Counted from the first letter of the stretch, positions 9,539 through 18,852 are shown. The stretch: 64,000 bases of DNA from an uncultured Flavobacteriales bacterium (GCA_913063045.1 CAJXYM010000003.1:44236-108235); one strand, 5' to 3'. The notes: generated from the sequence alone by a model not told the origin. Made by a program: numbers and translations.

Positions 9539-9546
9539 CAAAAATA
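9539..9546 (-). promoter_or_regulatory. -7 element directly in front of the GH3 fusion gene
   Basis: TATTTTTG on the minus strand ends 5 nt before the ATG at 9533. Transcription starts a few bases past this element in Bacteroidota, so the mRNA would be leaderless or nearly so. No -33 element was found at normal spacing, so the site could be a chance match in AT-rich DNA. Confidence 0.3.
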
Positions 9547-9642
9547 TAAATTGTTAGTACTTAAATTCTATAAACTATAATATTATCTTCCTTACTTATT
9601 AACGCCTTTTTAAAAAGATAAATTTTATAATTTTACAATAAT

Positions 9643-9876
9643 ATGAAAGCACCACAAATACCATCATTTTTTAAATCACAACAGATTAAAGATTTTAATT
9701 TTTTACCAAGATATTACAAAGAAAAAATAAATAAAAAAATTAAAAAAAAACACCAACATTCTTCTAAGATAAAATTTGAAAGAATAACAAATCCTTATAC
9801 ATTAAAAAGAAGAAATATTAAAATATTTTTTCTAATTATTATCCTATCTTTGTTAGCGTTCATCCTTTTGAAGTAA
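9643..9876 (+). CDS. Small basic protein with C-terminal membrane helix, mutL-linked
   Basis: 77-residue protein with a strongly basic N-terminal part (KKIKKKHQHSSK region) followed by a single C-terminal hydrophobic helix (about 57-76, IFFLIIILSLLAFILL). It is therefore probably tail-anchored with a cytosolic basic face. A small protein of this build commonly precedes mutL in flavobacteria, where it is often mislabelled a riboflavin synthase subunit; nothing in this sequence supports that enzyme function. It lies 16 nt upstream of mutL on the same strand, so it is probably co-transcribed with it. The function is unknown. Confidence 0.7.
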   Translation: MKAPQIPSFFKSQQIKDFNFLPRYYKEKINKKIKKKHQHSSKIKFERITNPYTLKRRNIKIFFLIIILSLLAFILLK

Positions 9877-9892
9877 TAAAAAAAAATACACA

Positions 9893-11623
9893 TTGAACAT
9901 TATACAATTATTACCAGAAAATGTTGCAAATCAAATTGCCGCAGGAGAAGTTATTCAAAGACCATCTTCTGTTGTTAAAGAACTTTTAGAAAACTCCTTA
10001 GACTCTGGAGCAACAGAAATCAAGTTATATATTCAAGATTCAGGAAAAACATTAATTAATATTGTTGACAATGGATGCGGGATGAGCTCTCAAGATGTTA
10101 TTTTATGTATTCAAAGACATGCAACTTCAAAAATAAAAATCGCAGCAGATTTATTTAATATTCTAACAATGGGCTTCAGAGGAGAAGCTATGTCATCAAT
10201 TGCTGCAATTTCAAATATAGAAATTGAAACAAAGCAATTAGATAATAATATTGGATTTAGATTAAATGTTGAAGGAGGAATTATTAAGGAACAAAAAGAA
10301 TGTTCAACATTAAACGGAACATCTATAAAAATTAAAAATTTATTTTTTAATGTACCAGCAAGAAGAAAATTTCTAAAATCTGACAATATAGAAATGCGTC
10401 ATATTTATGAGGAATTTTCAAGAGTAGCTTTAGCTAACCCAAATATAAAGATGCATTTGTCTCATAATAAACAAGAGATTTTATTTTTAAATGCTTCTAA
10501 TTTTAGACAAAGAATAGTTAACCTTATTGGAATAAAAAAAAATGAGCAACTTGTTCCAATATTAGAAGAAACATCATTAGTAAATATCTCTGGGTTTATT
10601 GCAAAACCAAATTCAGCTAAAAAAACTAGAGGAGAACAATACTTATTTGTTAATGGAAGGTTCATTAAAAGTTTTTATCTTCAAAACGCAATATTCAAAG
10701 CTTTTGAAGGATTAATTGCTACAGATTATTTCCCTTCTTTTTTCATAAACCTTATAATTGATCCAAAAAAATTAGATATAAATATCCATCCCAATAAAAC
10801 AGAAATTAAATTTCAAGATGAAAAAGCTATTTATTCAATTTTAAGATCTACAGTAAAAAGATCGTTAGGACAATATAATATTTCGCCAAGCATAGATTTT
10901 TTACAAGAGAATTCATTTAATATTAATTCTAACAGCAATACTCCAATCATTGAACCAAAGATAAATATTGACTCGTCATACAATCCATTTAATTCTGATG
11001 CAAAAAAAATTACTTCAAAAGAAATAAATACTAATATTAAATTTTTAGATGACAATCTATTAGATATAGATTATAAATTTTTACAAATAAAAAACAAATT
11101 CATTTTAAGGTTCTGTAACGATGAGATTATCTTAATACATCAAAAAAGAGCACATCAAAGGATCTTATTTGAACACTTTAAATCTAAAGAAAAAAATAAA
11201 AATTATTCTTCACAGATATTAGTTTTTCCGATTGAAATAGTAATGAGTAATAATGATATAGAAATAATTCAACTTATTTCAAAAGAATTAAAAGATATAG
11301 GATTTGAATACATCGCTAGTCATAAAAAATTAATAATTAAAGCAATTCCAACAGATTCACAAGAGAAAAATATAGAGAATTTGATAGAAACAATAATTGA
11401 ACAATATAAAATAAGCAATAAAGTTAAGTTAGATAACAAACACAAAATTGCACTCGCACTCGCTTCAAGCATGTCTATATTGGAGACGCAAACACTTAAT
11501 CTAGAAGAAATGAAAAAAATTAATTTGGAGTTATTTAAATGTGAAAGTCCAAGTATATCCCCATCAGGAAAATTAACAGTAATCAATCTTAATATGATTA
11601 ATATTGAAGAAAAATTTAATTAA
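9893..11623 (+). CDS. mutL: DNA mismatch repair protein MutL
   Basis: MutL links MutS mismatch recognition to strand removal. The start is a TTG, the only codon that gives the family N-terminus MNIIQLLPENVANQIAAGEV. The GHKL ATPase motifs are intact: ELLENSLDSGATEI, DNGCGM, GFRGEAMSSIAAI and the FNVPARRKFLKS block. The 576-residue C-terminal half is shorter and more variable. The family's metal-binding DQHAxxE motif appears as HQKRAHQRILFE (about residues 414-425), losing the Asp and the Glu of the motif, and the end reads SPSGKLT where nicking MutLs have CPHGRP. This copy may therefore lack endonuclease activity, which is inference. Its stop overlaps the start of the next gene (TAATG). Confidence 0.95.
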   Translation: MNIIQLLPENVANQIAAGEVIQRPSSVVKELLENSLDSGATEIKLYIQDSGKTLINIVDNGCGMSSQDVILCIQRHATSKIKIAADLFNILTMGFRGEAMSSIAAISNIEIETKQLDNNIGFRLNVEGGIIKEQKECSTLNGTSIKIKNLFFNVPARRKFLKSDNIEMRHIYEEFSRVALANPNIKMHLSHNKQEILFLNASNFRQRIVNLIGIKKNEQLVPILEETSLVNISGFIAKPNSAKKTRGEQYLFVNGRFIKSFYLQNAIFKAFEGLIATDYFPSFFINLIIDPKKLDINIHPNKTEIKFQDEKAIYSILRSTVKRSLGQYNISPSIDFLQENSFNINSNSNTPIIEPKINIDSSYNPFNSDAKKITSKEINTNIKFLDDNLLDIDYKFLQIKNKFILRFCNDEIILIHQKRAHQRILFEHFKSKEKNKNYSSQILVFPIEIVMSNNDIEIIQLISKELKDIGFEYIASHKKLIIKAIPTDSQEKNIENLIETIIEQYKISNKVKLDNKHKIALALASSMSILETQTLNLEEMKKINLELFKCESPSISPSGKLTVINLNMINIEEKFN

Positions 11624-12336
11624 TGTATCGTCCAAGTAGCTTTAGTCAATTACCTGAAATAGTAAAAAACTTATTAATTATTAATGGTTTGTTATTTTTT
11701 GCTACAATTTCTTTACAGAAACTTGGAATAGACTTAGTTAAAATATTAGGACTACATCAATTTCAATCGCCAGATTTTAGACCTCATCAAATAGTAACTC
11801 ACTTTTTTATGCACGGAAGTCTAACGCATTTATTCTTCAACATGTTTGCACTTTGGATGTTTGGAAAAATACTTGAAAATGTTTGGGGAGCCAAAAGATT
11901 TTTAATATTCTATATTATAACAGGATTAGGGGCGGCATTAATTCACTTATTGATAACTCAATATCAAATTATTAGCTTAAGTAATCAATTCCCTGAATTA
12001 CTAGATTTAGCTGTTGAAGGAAGATACAATACAGGAATTGGAATATCTAAAAGACTAACTCAATTAGTTATAACCCCAACAGTTGGAGCTTCAGGAGCTG
12101 TATTTGGGCTTTTATTAGCTTTTGGAATGTTATTTCCAAATACGCTACTTTATATTTATTTTGCAATACCTATAAAAGCAAAATATTTTGTAATGGTTTA
12201 TGGCGCAATTGAATTATACTCAGGGTTGAGCAATAATCCTGCAGATAATGTTGCTCATTTTGCTCATTTAGGGGGAATGCTTTTTGGATATATTCTCATT
12301 AGATATTGGAAAACAAACTCAGACTCATTTTATTAA
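11623..12336 (+). CDS. Rhomboid-family intramembrane serine protease (first of a pair)
   Basis: 237-residue polytopic membrane protease. It has the rhomboid signature: HFFMHGSLTHLFFNMFALWM in the first loop and helix, the nucleophile in GASGAVFG (Ser near residue 157), and the catalytic His in AHFAHLGGMLFG (near 211-214). The serine-histidine dyad is therefore intact. Its ATG overlaps the mutL stop by 1 nt, and its stop abuts the start of a second rhomboid gene, so the two are translated from one message. Substrates are unknown. Confidence 0.93.
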   Translation: MYRPSSFSQLPEIVKNLLIINGLLFFATISLQKLGIDLVKILGLHQFQSPDFRPHQIVTHFFMHGSLTHLFFNMFALWMFGKILENVWGAKRFLIFYIITGLGAALIHLLITQYQIISLSNQFPELLDLAVEGRYNTGIGISKRLTQLVITPTVGASGAVFGLLLAFGMLFPNTLLYIYFAIPIKAKYFVMVYGAIELYSGLSNNPADNVAHFAHLGGMLFGYILIRYWKTNSDSFY

Positions 12337-13164
12337 ATGACATTAATTAAAGACATAAAATATAATTTTTATAATACTACTATTTTAAATAAATTTATTT
12401 ACTTAAACGTAGCCTTATTTTTAATTTTCAATATACTAAGTGTTGTTTTTGGTTTATTTATGATTGACACTAGTAAATATGTTGTAAAATTTATTCTACC
12501 TTCAAACACACAAGAACTTATAACACAACCGTGGACATTAATAACATATATGTTCATGCATGAAAATTTCATTCATCTTTTCTTTAATTTATTATGGCTG
12601 CATTTTGGAGGAAAATTATTTTTAGAATATTTTAACGAGAAGCAATTTATCAGCACATATATACTAGGAGGTATTGCTGGAGGATTATTATTTATACTGG
12701 CATTTAATTATCTTCCAGCCCTAAAAGAATATAATTTAAATGCAAAGGCACTAGGCGCCTCTGCATCTGTGCTTGCAATTATGTTTGCAATTTCAACACA
12801 TATTCCAAATTTCAAAATAACATTACCTTTCTTAGGATCAGTAAAAATCAAATATTTAGCATTTGCTTTTTTAATATTAGATATATTAAGCATACCTAAA
12901 GGAAATGCAGGAGGGCATATAGCTCATATTGGAGGTGCTATATTTGGATTCCTATATATTAAACAATTAAATAAAGGGTTTGATATTTCAAAAAACTTTT
13001 ATCAACTATTTAGCAATTCATTTTTCAATAAGAAAACAAAAAAGAAAAAAAAGAATCAAAAAAATATAGATATTGTACTAGAAAAAATTTCTAAATCTGG
13101 ATATAACAGTTTAAGTAAAAGTGACAAAGAATTATTATTCAAAGCAAGTGAACAAAAAAATTAA
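12337..13164 (+). CDS. Rhomboid-family intramembrane serine protease (second of a pair)
   Basis: 275-residue membrane protein beginning immediately after the preceding stop. It carries MFMHENFIHLFFNLLWLHFG, the nucleophile motif GASASVLAIMFA (Ser near 140, GASAS in place of the more usual GASGA) and the catalytic His in GGHIAHIGGAIFGF (near 193-196). A basic, lysine-rich C-terminal tail (KKTKKKKKNQKN) and a short soluble segment follow the last helix. Only limited similarity to its neighbour is visible, so the pair may be an old duplication with different substrates. Similar tandem rhomboids next to mutL occur in flavobacteria. Confidence 0.92.
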   Translation: MTLIKDIKYNFYNTTILNKFIYLNVALFLIFNILSVVFGLFMIDTSKYVVKFILPSNTQELITQPWTLITYMFMHENFIHLFFNLLWLHFGGKLFLEYFNEKQFISTYILGGIAGGLLFILAFNYLPALKEYNLNAKALGASASVLAIMFAISTHIPNFKITLPFLGSVKIKYLAFAFLILDILSIPKGNAGGHIAHIGGAIFGFLYIKQLNKGFDISKNFYQLFSNSFFNKKTKKKKKNQKNIDIVLEKISKSGYNSLSKSDKELLFKASEQKN

Positions 13165-13165
13165 C

Positions 13166-14104
13166 GTGAAACACTTTAATAAATTTCTCTATATTATAAA
13201 TTCTCTAATTCTTTTTGCATTATTGTTAACATATTTAACTCCATTAATTGATCCTATTAATTTTTGGCCTATATCATTTATTGGTTTAGCTTATCCTATA
13301 CTTTTATTTATCAATCTTTTATTTTTAATATTCTGGTTTTTTAGTTGGAAGAAATATTTTTGGGCAAACTTTATAATTATCTTTTTAGGGGTATCTCACG
13401 TTGAAAGTTTTATTGGAATTAATGAAATTGAAATTAATCAAAGTGTAAACTCAATAAAGATTTTGTCATATAATGTAAGGTTATTTAATAAAAATGAAAA
13501 TATTAAAAAACAGGATATAGATAATAAAATAATTAAATTTATTAAATCCTATGATGCCCAAATTTTTTGTGTTCAAGAATTTGAAAAATCTGAGAACACT
13601 AAAATCCTTGAACATTTTTTTAACACTAAAATAAAAGATAAAATAAAATTACAAATATTTTCAGTTTATGAAGAAGTAAACTATGGGGTTATAAAAGATA
13701 ATATCTGTGTATATAAAGATTTAAAAATTGATAAGGATACAATCAGGGTTTATAATATGCATCTTCAATCTAATTGGATTGATAGTATTAAATCTTCATT
13801 TCAAAACAGGAGTAATGAGGTGAAAATTATAAAAAAACATATCGAATCTTCTCCTTATAAAGTGATTTTATGTGGTGATTTAAATGATACACCAATTTCA
13901 TACGCTTATAATAAAATTTCAAAAGACATGAAAGATTCTTTTAATAAATCGGCAAAAGGATTAGGTGGTTCCCACACAGAAATTCCCATGCTAAGGATAG
14001 ACTATATTTTTACTTCTAAAGAAATAGAATCTTATGATTATCAAAAGCATAATATAAAGTTATCAGATCATTTCCCAATCAGCTGTAAAATATCTATTCC
14101 ATAA
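13166..14104 (+). CDS. Membrane-anchored endonuclease/exonuclease/phosphatase (EEP) family protein
   Basis: The N-terminal part holds about three hydrophobic helices (INSLILFALLLTYLTPLI; PISFIGLAYPILLFINLLFL; a third around residues 70-85), then an EEP-fold hydrolase domain. Its catalytic blocks are ILSYNVRLFN, IFCVQEFEKS (metal-binding Glu), YNMHLQS, LCGDLNDTPISYAY and the terminal SDHFPISC (Asp-His). Substrates in this family range from DNA to lipids and phosphoinositides and cannot be told from sequence. I chose the GTG at 13166, just after the upstream stop, over an ATG at 13121. The 13121 start would overlap the rhomboid gene by 44 nt and add a charged extension that the family lacks. 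The start choice is inference. Confidence 0.85.
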   Translation: MKHFNKFLYIINSLILFALLLTYLTPLIDPINFWPISFIGLAYPILLFINLLFLIFWFFSWKKYFWANFIIIFLGVSHVESFIGINEIEINQSVNSIKILSYNVRLFNKNENIKKQDIDNKIIKFIKSYDAQIFCVQEFEKSENTKILEHFFNTKIKDKIKLQIFSVYEEVNYGVIKDNICVYKDLKIDKDTIRVYNMHLQSNWIDSIKSSFQNRSNEVKIIKKHIESSPYKVILCGDLNDTPISYAYNKISKDMKDSFNKSAKGLGGSHTEIPMLRIDYIFTSKEIESYDYQKHNIKLSDHFPISCKISIP

Positions 14105-14156
14105 ACAATATACTCAATCTACTTATTAATTTAGAATGAGCTGTAAAAATATGATG

Positions 14157-14456
14157 TTATTTTTTTTCTGGGAGATCAGTAGTTCCTTGTAGAGATACTG
14201 CTGTTTTTTCTATTTTTAATTTACCTCCTGAATGAACTTCAATTACAAAAGTTAATTTACCAACTTCAATAATTTTTCCGTGAATACCTCCCAGAGTGAC
14301 TATTTTATCATTGTTTTTTAATTGAGACCTATATTGACTTTCTTTTTTCTGCTTCCTGATTTGAGGACGAATCATAAAGAAATACATAACCAAAAAAATT
14401 AAAGCAAACATTATCAAAGATGCAGTTCCTGAGGATTGGGCTTGAAGTAAAATCAT
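14157..14456 (-). CDS. yajC: Preprotein translocase accessory subunit YajC
   Basis: 99-residue inner-membrane protein associated with SecDF. One N-terminal transmembrane helix (about 15-33, LIMFALIFLVMYFFMIRP) is followed by the hallmark MIRPQIRKQKKE and a cytosolic domain with NNDKIVTLGGIHGKI and VEVHSGGKLKIEK. The length is usual. It is the last gene of the run LeuDH-nusB-DUF1573-yajC, 11 nt after DUF1573. Confidence 0.95.
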   Translation of the reverse strand: MILLQAQSSGTASLIMFALIFLVMYFFMIRPQIRKQKKESQYRSQLKNNDKIVTLGGIHGKIIEVGKLTFVIEVHSGGKLKIEKTAVSLQGTTDLPEKK

Positions 14457-14467
14457 TTTTTTATTTT

Positions 14468-14929
14468 TTATTTAGCAATAACATTACCTCTAATAGTTAA
14501 AATCTTTGCATTTGGGATTGCATTAGAGATAACAGATACTTTTTTTGTTTGTGAGCCTAAGCGACCTTTACTATTAAATGTAACTTTAATTTCAGCTTTC
14601 TTACCAGGACGAATAGGATCTTTAGGCCACTGAGGAACAGTACATCCACAACTTCCTTTAGCAGAACTAATTATTAAATCAGCCATTCCTGAATTAGTAA
14701 TTATGAATTTATGAGTAACTTTCTCACCTTCAATAATATCACCAAAATCATGCAGATCTTTATTAATTTCAAAAACTGGTTGTTTGTTACTTATTTTTTT
14801 CTGTTTAATTGATTGATTATTATTAATAAGTTTAGTTGATAATCTTTTTTCTTTGCTAGCAACTTTATTAATGCTATCATCACAAGATGATACTATCATT
14901 ACAACAATTAAAATTAAATATTTATACAT
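14468..14929 (-). CDS. DUF1573 lipoprotein
   Basis: 153-residue predicted lipoprotein. The N-terminal hydrophobic stretch ends in the lipobox VSSC (Cys16), followed by a linker and an Ig-like DUF1573 domain (about 55-150). That domain has the family motifs DLHDFGDIIEGEKVTHKF and SAKGSCGCTVPQWPKDPI, with the conserved CGC. Its function is not known; the fold resembles ASPM/SPD2/Hydin-type beta-sandwich domains. It lies between nusB and yajC, an order often seen in flavobacteria. Confidence 0.93.
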   Translation of the reverse strand: MYKYLILIVVMIVSSCDDSINKVASKEKRLSTKLINNNQSIKQKKISNKQPVFEINKDLHDFGDIIEGEKVTHKFIITNSGMADLIISSAKGSCGCTVPQWPKDPIRPGKKAEIKVTFNSKGRLGSQTKKVSVISNAIPNAKILTIRGNVIAK

Positions 14930-14953
14930 TATTTTTTTTTCAAAATTAAGAAA

Positions 14954-15880
14954 TTACTGTAGACCTCTGCCTTTTTTATTGATCATATTTTTTTCTGTAA
15001 AGTCTTTAATGGCATTATCCAATAAACCATTAACAAACATTTTACTTTTTGCTGTACTGTAATACTTTGATATTTCTATATATTCATTTAAGGATACTTT
15101 TACAGGAAGTTCTTCCATCGTTAAAATCTCAGAAAAAGCCATTTTTATTAAGATCTGATCCATTAAAGCAATTCTTTCAAGATCCCAATTCTTAGACTTC
15201 TCTACTATAATTTTTTCGTAATTTTTATTTTGCTCTGCTGTAGATGAAAATAAATTAACAGCAAAACTTTTATCAGATGAATTTTTAAAAACAGTTTTAA
15301 GGTTATGAATTTTATTTAATTTAAAATTACCCATAATAATAGTTGCAACGAATGGCAAATCATCAATCCAATAAATACTCTTTTCCTCTAAAATATGATG
15401 AAGAACTTCATTATTTAAAATAAAATTATTTAGAGCCTGATTTATAAATCTTATATCTTCTTCTTGGCTACTCTCTTTTAGGATATATTTATTATATAAA
15501 TCACTTTTAATAAGATCGATAAATACTTTTCTTATAATATCATGATCATTATCAAGCCAGTTACTTGAAACATTTTTTAATTTATCAAGCAACTTTTTAT
15601 CTTTTCGAATCAACTTAAAAATAAAATTTTCAGTAAATTTTGTATTTGGATTTAAATCATCCGAGCTAGGAAGAAATTTATTTTTCCCATCTTCAAAATG
15701 ATTTTCAGCAAACTTGCATAATTCAATTAAAAAACAAATTAATACATTATGAAGTACATTAATATTTTCAATATGATCTAATAATTTTTTTTCAGCGTTT
15801 GAAACATTAGTATCTTTAAGAGAAAAAAATGAGTAAAGCGATTGCATTACTTTTATTCTTATATGTCTTCTACTTATCAT
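14954..15880 (-). CDS. nusB: Transcription antitermination factor NusB
   Basis: NusB with NusE binds boxA in rRNA leaders and prevents premature termination. At 308 residues it is about twice the E. coli length, as usual in Bacteroidota, where an extra helical N-terminal part precedes the NusB domain. The N-terminal MISRRHIRIKVMQSLYSFF contains the R-x-x-x-x-x-LY pattern. The C-terminal domain (about 190-300) contains WDLERIALMDQILIKMAFSE and KVSLNEYIEISKYYSTAKSK followed by FVNGLLD. The gene begins directly after the dehydrogenase stop with no gap, so it is read from the same transcript. Confidence 0.93.
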   Translation of the reverse strand: MISRRHIRIKVMQSLYSFFSLKDTNVSNAEKKLLDHIENINVLHNVLICFLIELCKFAENHFEDGKNKFLPSSDDLNPNTKFTENFIFKLIRKDKKLLDKLKNVSSNWLDNDHDIIRKVFIDLIKSDLYNKYILKESSQEEDIRFINQALNNFILNNEVLHHILEEKSIYWIDDLPFVATIIMGNFKLNKIHNLKTVFKNSSDKSFAVNLFSSTAEQNKNYEKIIVEKSKNWDLERIALMDQILIKMAFSEILTMEELPVKVSLNEYIEISKYYSTAKSKMFVNGLLDNAIKDFTEKNMINKKGRGLQ

Positions 15881-16966
15881 TTAATTATTTTTCTTTTCTA
15901 ATAATATATCATTAGCTATTTTAAGAGCAGCTTCATAGCTTGTTAGACCTTCTAATTCAGATTTTCTTAAAATCTCAAGCGTGGAGTCATAAATCTTTTT
16001 AGTCTGAGACAAAACTTGCTCTTTGCTAAACTTTTTTATTTCTGAATAAACATTTATAAGACCACCAGCATTAACTAAAAAATCGGGAGCAAAAATTATT
16101 CCTTTTTCTTTTATTAATAGAGAATCTCTGTTTTCATTTTCAAGTTGATTATTTGCTGCTCCACAAATTATCTCACATTTTAATTTTTTAATTGAGTCTG
16201 GGTTTAATGTAGCTCCTAAAGCACAAGGAGAATAAATATCCATATTAAGAGCAAATATTTCTGAACTTTCAATAATAGTAGCATTATATTTTTTAGCTAC
16301 AATATTTAATTGATCTGCATTAATATCATTAATAAAAATATTTGCGTTTTCTGAGGATAAATGTTGAACTAAATACTCTCCAACATGACCGACACCCTGA
16401 ACTAAAACATTCTTACCAGTTAAATTATCATTACCCCACTTAAATTTTGCACATGCTTTCATTCCCATATAAACTCCATAAGCAGTTATAGGAGAAGGGT
16501 CACCACTTCCTCCCATGCTCTCAGGGATGCCAGTAACATGCTTGGTAGTCATTCTAACATACTCCATATCTTTTTCACTCATACCAACATCTTCTGCTGT
16601 AATATATTTCCCATTAAGAGAGTCTACAAATTCCCCAAATCTTTTCATTAGTTCCGGAGTTTTTTGTGTTTTTGCATCACCTATAATAACAGCTTTCCCT
16701 CCTCCAAGTTCAAGTCCTGTGATAGCAGCTTTAAAAGACATTCCTCTAGAAAGTCGCAATACATCTTTAATAGCATTTTCTTCAGAAGAATAATCCCACA
16801 TTCTTGTTCCTCCAAGTGCAGGACCTAGATTTGTATTATGAATAGCAATAACAGCTTTTAATCCAGTATTTTCATCTTGACAAAATACTAATTGTTCATG
16901 CCCCATATTTTTCATCAACTCAAATACGCCTTCTTTTGTATGTGTTTGTGTGTCAAAATCTCCCAT
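15881..16966 (-). CDS. Leu/Phe/Val (Glu-family) dehydrogenase, leucine dehydrogenase type
   Basis: NAD-dependent oxidative deaminase, reversibly converting branched-chain amino acids to 2-oxoacids and ammonia. Sequence blocks are AIHNTNLGPALGGTRMW (substrate pocket), TGLELGGGKAVIIGD with the catalytic Lys near residue 91, YITAEDVGMS, GGSGDPSPITAYGVYMG, the dinucleotide site VQGVGHVGEYLV (about 187-198) and CGAANNQLEN. The 361 residues fit the leucine/phenylalanine group rather than the larger glutamate dehydrogenases. The exact substrate preference cannot be read from the sequence. It is the first gene of the run that continues into nusB, DUF1573 and yajC. Confidence 0.92.
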   Translation of the reverse strand: MGDFDTQTHTKEGVFELMKNMGHEQLVFCQDENTGLKAVIAIHNTNLGPALGGTRMWDYSSEENAIKDVLRLSRGMSFKAAITGLELGGGKAVIIGDAKTQKTPELMKRFGEFVDSLNGKYITAEDVGMSEKDMEYVRMTTKHVTGIPESMGGSGDPSPITAYGVYMGMKACAKFKWGNDNLTGKNVLVQGVGHVGEYLVQHLSSENANIFINDINADQLNIVAKKYNATIIESSEIFALNMDIYSPCALGATLNPDSIKKLKCEIICGAANNQLENENRDSLLIKEKGIIFAPDFLVNAGGLINVYSEIKKFSKEQVLSQTKKIYDSTLEILRKSELEGLTSYEAALKIANDILLEKKNN

Positions 16967-17058
16967 AATATTAGCTTAATTTTAGTTTTTAACTAGTGAC
17001 AATGAAAATATTCTTAATTAAATTTCACAGTTTTACAATCGTGCGCGAAATTACTTAT

Positions 17059-17066
17059 TATTTTTG
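17059..17066 (+). promoter_or_regulatory. -7 element upstream of the ABC exporter
   Basis: TATTTTTG fits the TAnnTTTG consensus, 31 nt before the ATG at 17097. No TTTG -33 element is apparent. This 130-nt divergent gap otherwise holds nothing I recognise. Confidence 0.35.
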
Positions 17067-17096
17067 TGCTTTCAAAAAAACACACATATCAATTAA

Positions 17097-18836
17097 ATGC
17101 ATCATTTAAAATACTTAAATAAATTCTTTTGGAAATATAAACAGCTTTTTTCACTGGGAATTATTTTCATAGTTATTGCTAATATCTTTGCAATATATCC
17201 TGCAGAATTTGTCAGAAATGCACTAGACTTTGTATTAGAAAGCATCAATAATGAAGATAAGGAAGGCCTATCAAACGAGCTGCTAAAATATGGCTTACTG
17301 ATTGTTGCCTTTGCCATTTTAAAAGGGATTTTTCTATATTTTATGAGACAAACAATAATTGTCATGTCTAGGAAAATTGAATTTGACATTAAAAATGAAA
17401 TTTTCAACAAATATCAAGAACTTAGTATTTCATTTTATAATGAAAATAAAATTGGTGACTTAATGAATAGAATAACTGAAGATGTTTCTAGAGTTAGAAT
17501 GTACCTTGGACCAACAATAATGTATGCAATAAACATAACAGTTCTATTTTCTCTTGTTATTGCAAAAATGCTCAGTGTAAGTTTGAATTTAACCATTTGT
17601 GTTTTATTTCCTTTACCAATTTTAGCCATATCAATCTATTATGTAAGTAGTAAAATAAATAAGAAAAGTGAACAGGTTCAAGCACAACTTTCTGAAATAA
17701 CATCAATTTCTCAAGAAACGTTTTCTGGAATTCAAATAATAAAATCGTTTACAAATGAAAATAATTCTTTGAATGTCTTTTATAATAGTTGTAAAGAATA
17801 CACAAAAAAACAAATTGAACTTGTAAAAATAGAAGCAGTTTTCATTCCTCTTATCATTACACTTATTGGATTAAGTACCGTTTTAACAATTTATGTTGGA
17901 GGTCTTGAAGTTTTTAAAGGAAATATTAGCGCTGGAAATATTGCAGAATTTATAATTTATGTAAATATGCTAGCTTGGCCTGTCGCCTCTATCGGCTGGG
18001 TAACTTCACTTATTCAAAGAGCAGCAGCATCACAAGAAAGAATTAATGAATTTCTTAAGATAACTCCACGTATTGTTAATTACAATGAGAGAAATACTCC
18101 TATAAAAGGAGATATTAAATTTGATAATGTACAATTAATATATAAAGACACAGAAATATCTGCGCTAAACAAATTAAGCTTTAACATTAAAGAAGGTGAA
18201 ACATTAGGGGTATTTGGTAAAACAGGGTCTGGAAAATCAACAATTGCAAATCTTATTTGTAGAATTCTAGAATCTACAGAAGGAAATATTTATTATAATA
18301 ATATTTCTATTAAAGATTTAAATTTAAATAATTTAAGATCTTCAATTGGGTACATTCCACAAGATGGTTATTTATTTTCAGGCACAATTAAAGAAAATAT
18401 TGCATTTTCATCTGATGTTATAGATGAGAAGAAAATTAAAATTGCAGCTACTAAGGCAGATATCATTGATGAAATAAATAAATTCCCTGATGGTTTTAAT
18501 ACAATTGTTGGAGAAAGAGGCGTTCAGCTTTCAGGAGGGCAAAGACAAAGACTTGCTATTGCTCGTGCGTTTTATAAAGATCCAGATATATATATCTTTG
18601 ATGATTGTTTATCAGCTGTTGATGCTAATAAAGAAAAAGAAATTTTAAATAATCTAAAAATTGAAACTCAAAATAAAACAACAATAATAATAAGCCACAG
18701 AATTGCAACTTTACAAAATGCAGATAAAATTATTGTTATTGACAAAGGTGTTCTTATTGATATAGGAACGCATGAAGAGCTATCATTAAAATCAGGTTTT
18801 TACCAAGACATTTTTAAGAGTCAAACAGAAAAATAG
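17097..18836 (+). CDS. ABC exporter, fused permease and ATPase (MsbA-like)
   Basis: 579-residue half-transporter that would act as a homodimer in the inner membrane, exporting lipids or hydrophobic compounds. Six transmembrane helices lie in about residues 1-310. The nucleotide-binding domain has Walker A GKTGSGKST (about 373-381), the Q-loop in GYIPQDGYLFSG, the signature LSGGQRQRL (about 478), Walker B in YIFDDCLSAVD and the His switch in IIISHRIATL. The Walker B glutamate is replaced by Asp (IFDDCLS), a variation seen in some MsbA/LmrA relatives. The substrate is unknown. Divergent from the dehydrogenase operon, it is followed after 63 nt by DUF3276. Confidence 0.92.
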   Translation: MHHLKYLNKFFWKYKQLFSLGIIFIVIANIFAIYPAEFVRNALDFVLESINNEDKEGLSNELLKYGLLIVAFAILKGIFLYFMRQTIIVMSRKIEFDIKNEIFNKYQELSISFYNENKIGDLMNRITEDVSRVRMYLGPTIMYAINITVLFSLVIAKMLSVSLNLTICVLFPLPILAISIYYVSSKINKKSEQVQAQLSEITSISQETFSGIQIIKSFTNENNSLNVFYNSCKEYTKKQIELVKIEAVFIPLIITLIGLSTVLTIYVGGLEVFKGNISAGNIAEFIIYVNMLAWPVASIGWVTSLIQRAAASQERINEFLKITPRIVNYNERNTPIKGDIKFDNVQLIYKDTEISALNKLSFNIKEGETLGVFGKTGSGKSTIANLICRILESTEGNIYYNNISIKDLNLNNLRSSIGYIPQDGYLFSGTIKENIAFSSDVIDEKKIKIAATKADIIDEINKFPDGFNTIVGERGVQLSGGQRQRLAIARAFYKDPDIYIFDDCLSAVDANKEKEILNNLKIETQNKTTIIISHRIATLQNADKIIVIDKGVLIDIGTHEELSLKSGFYQDIFKSQTEK

Positions 18837-18852
18837 CTTTAAATATTTTTGC

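Noticed and set aside
9606..9617. CTTTTTAAAAAG palindrome before the mutL-linked small gene
   Set aside because: Simple A/T runs make this likely by chance in DNA of this composition, and no loop or promoter context supports it.
13164..13173. ACGTGAAACA, half of a parS site
   Set aside because: The other half does not match, and it lies inside a coding region start; a functional parS needs the full palindrome.
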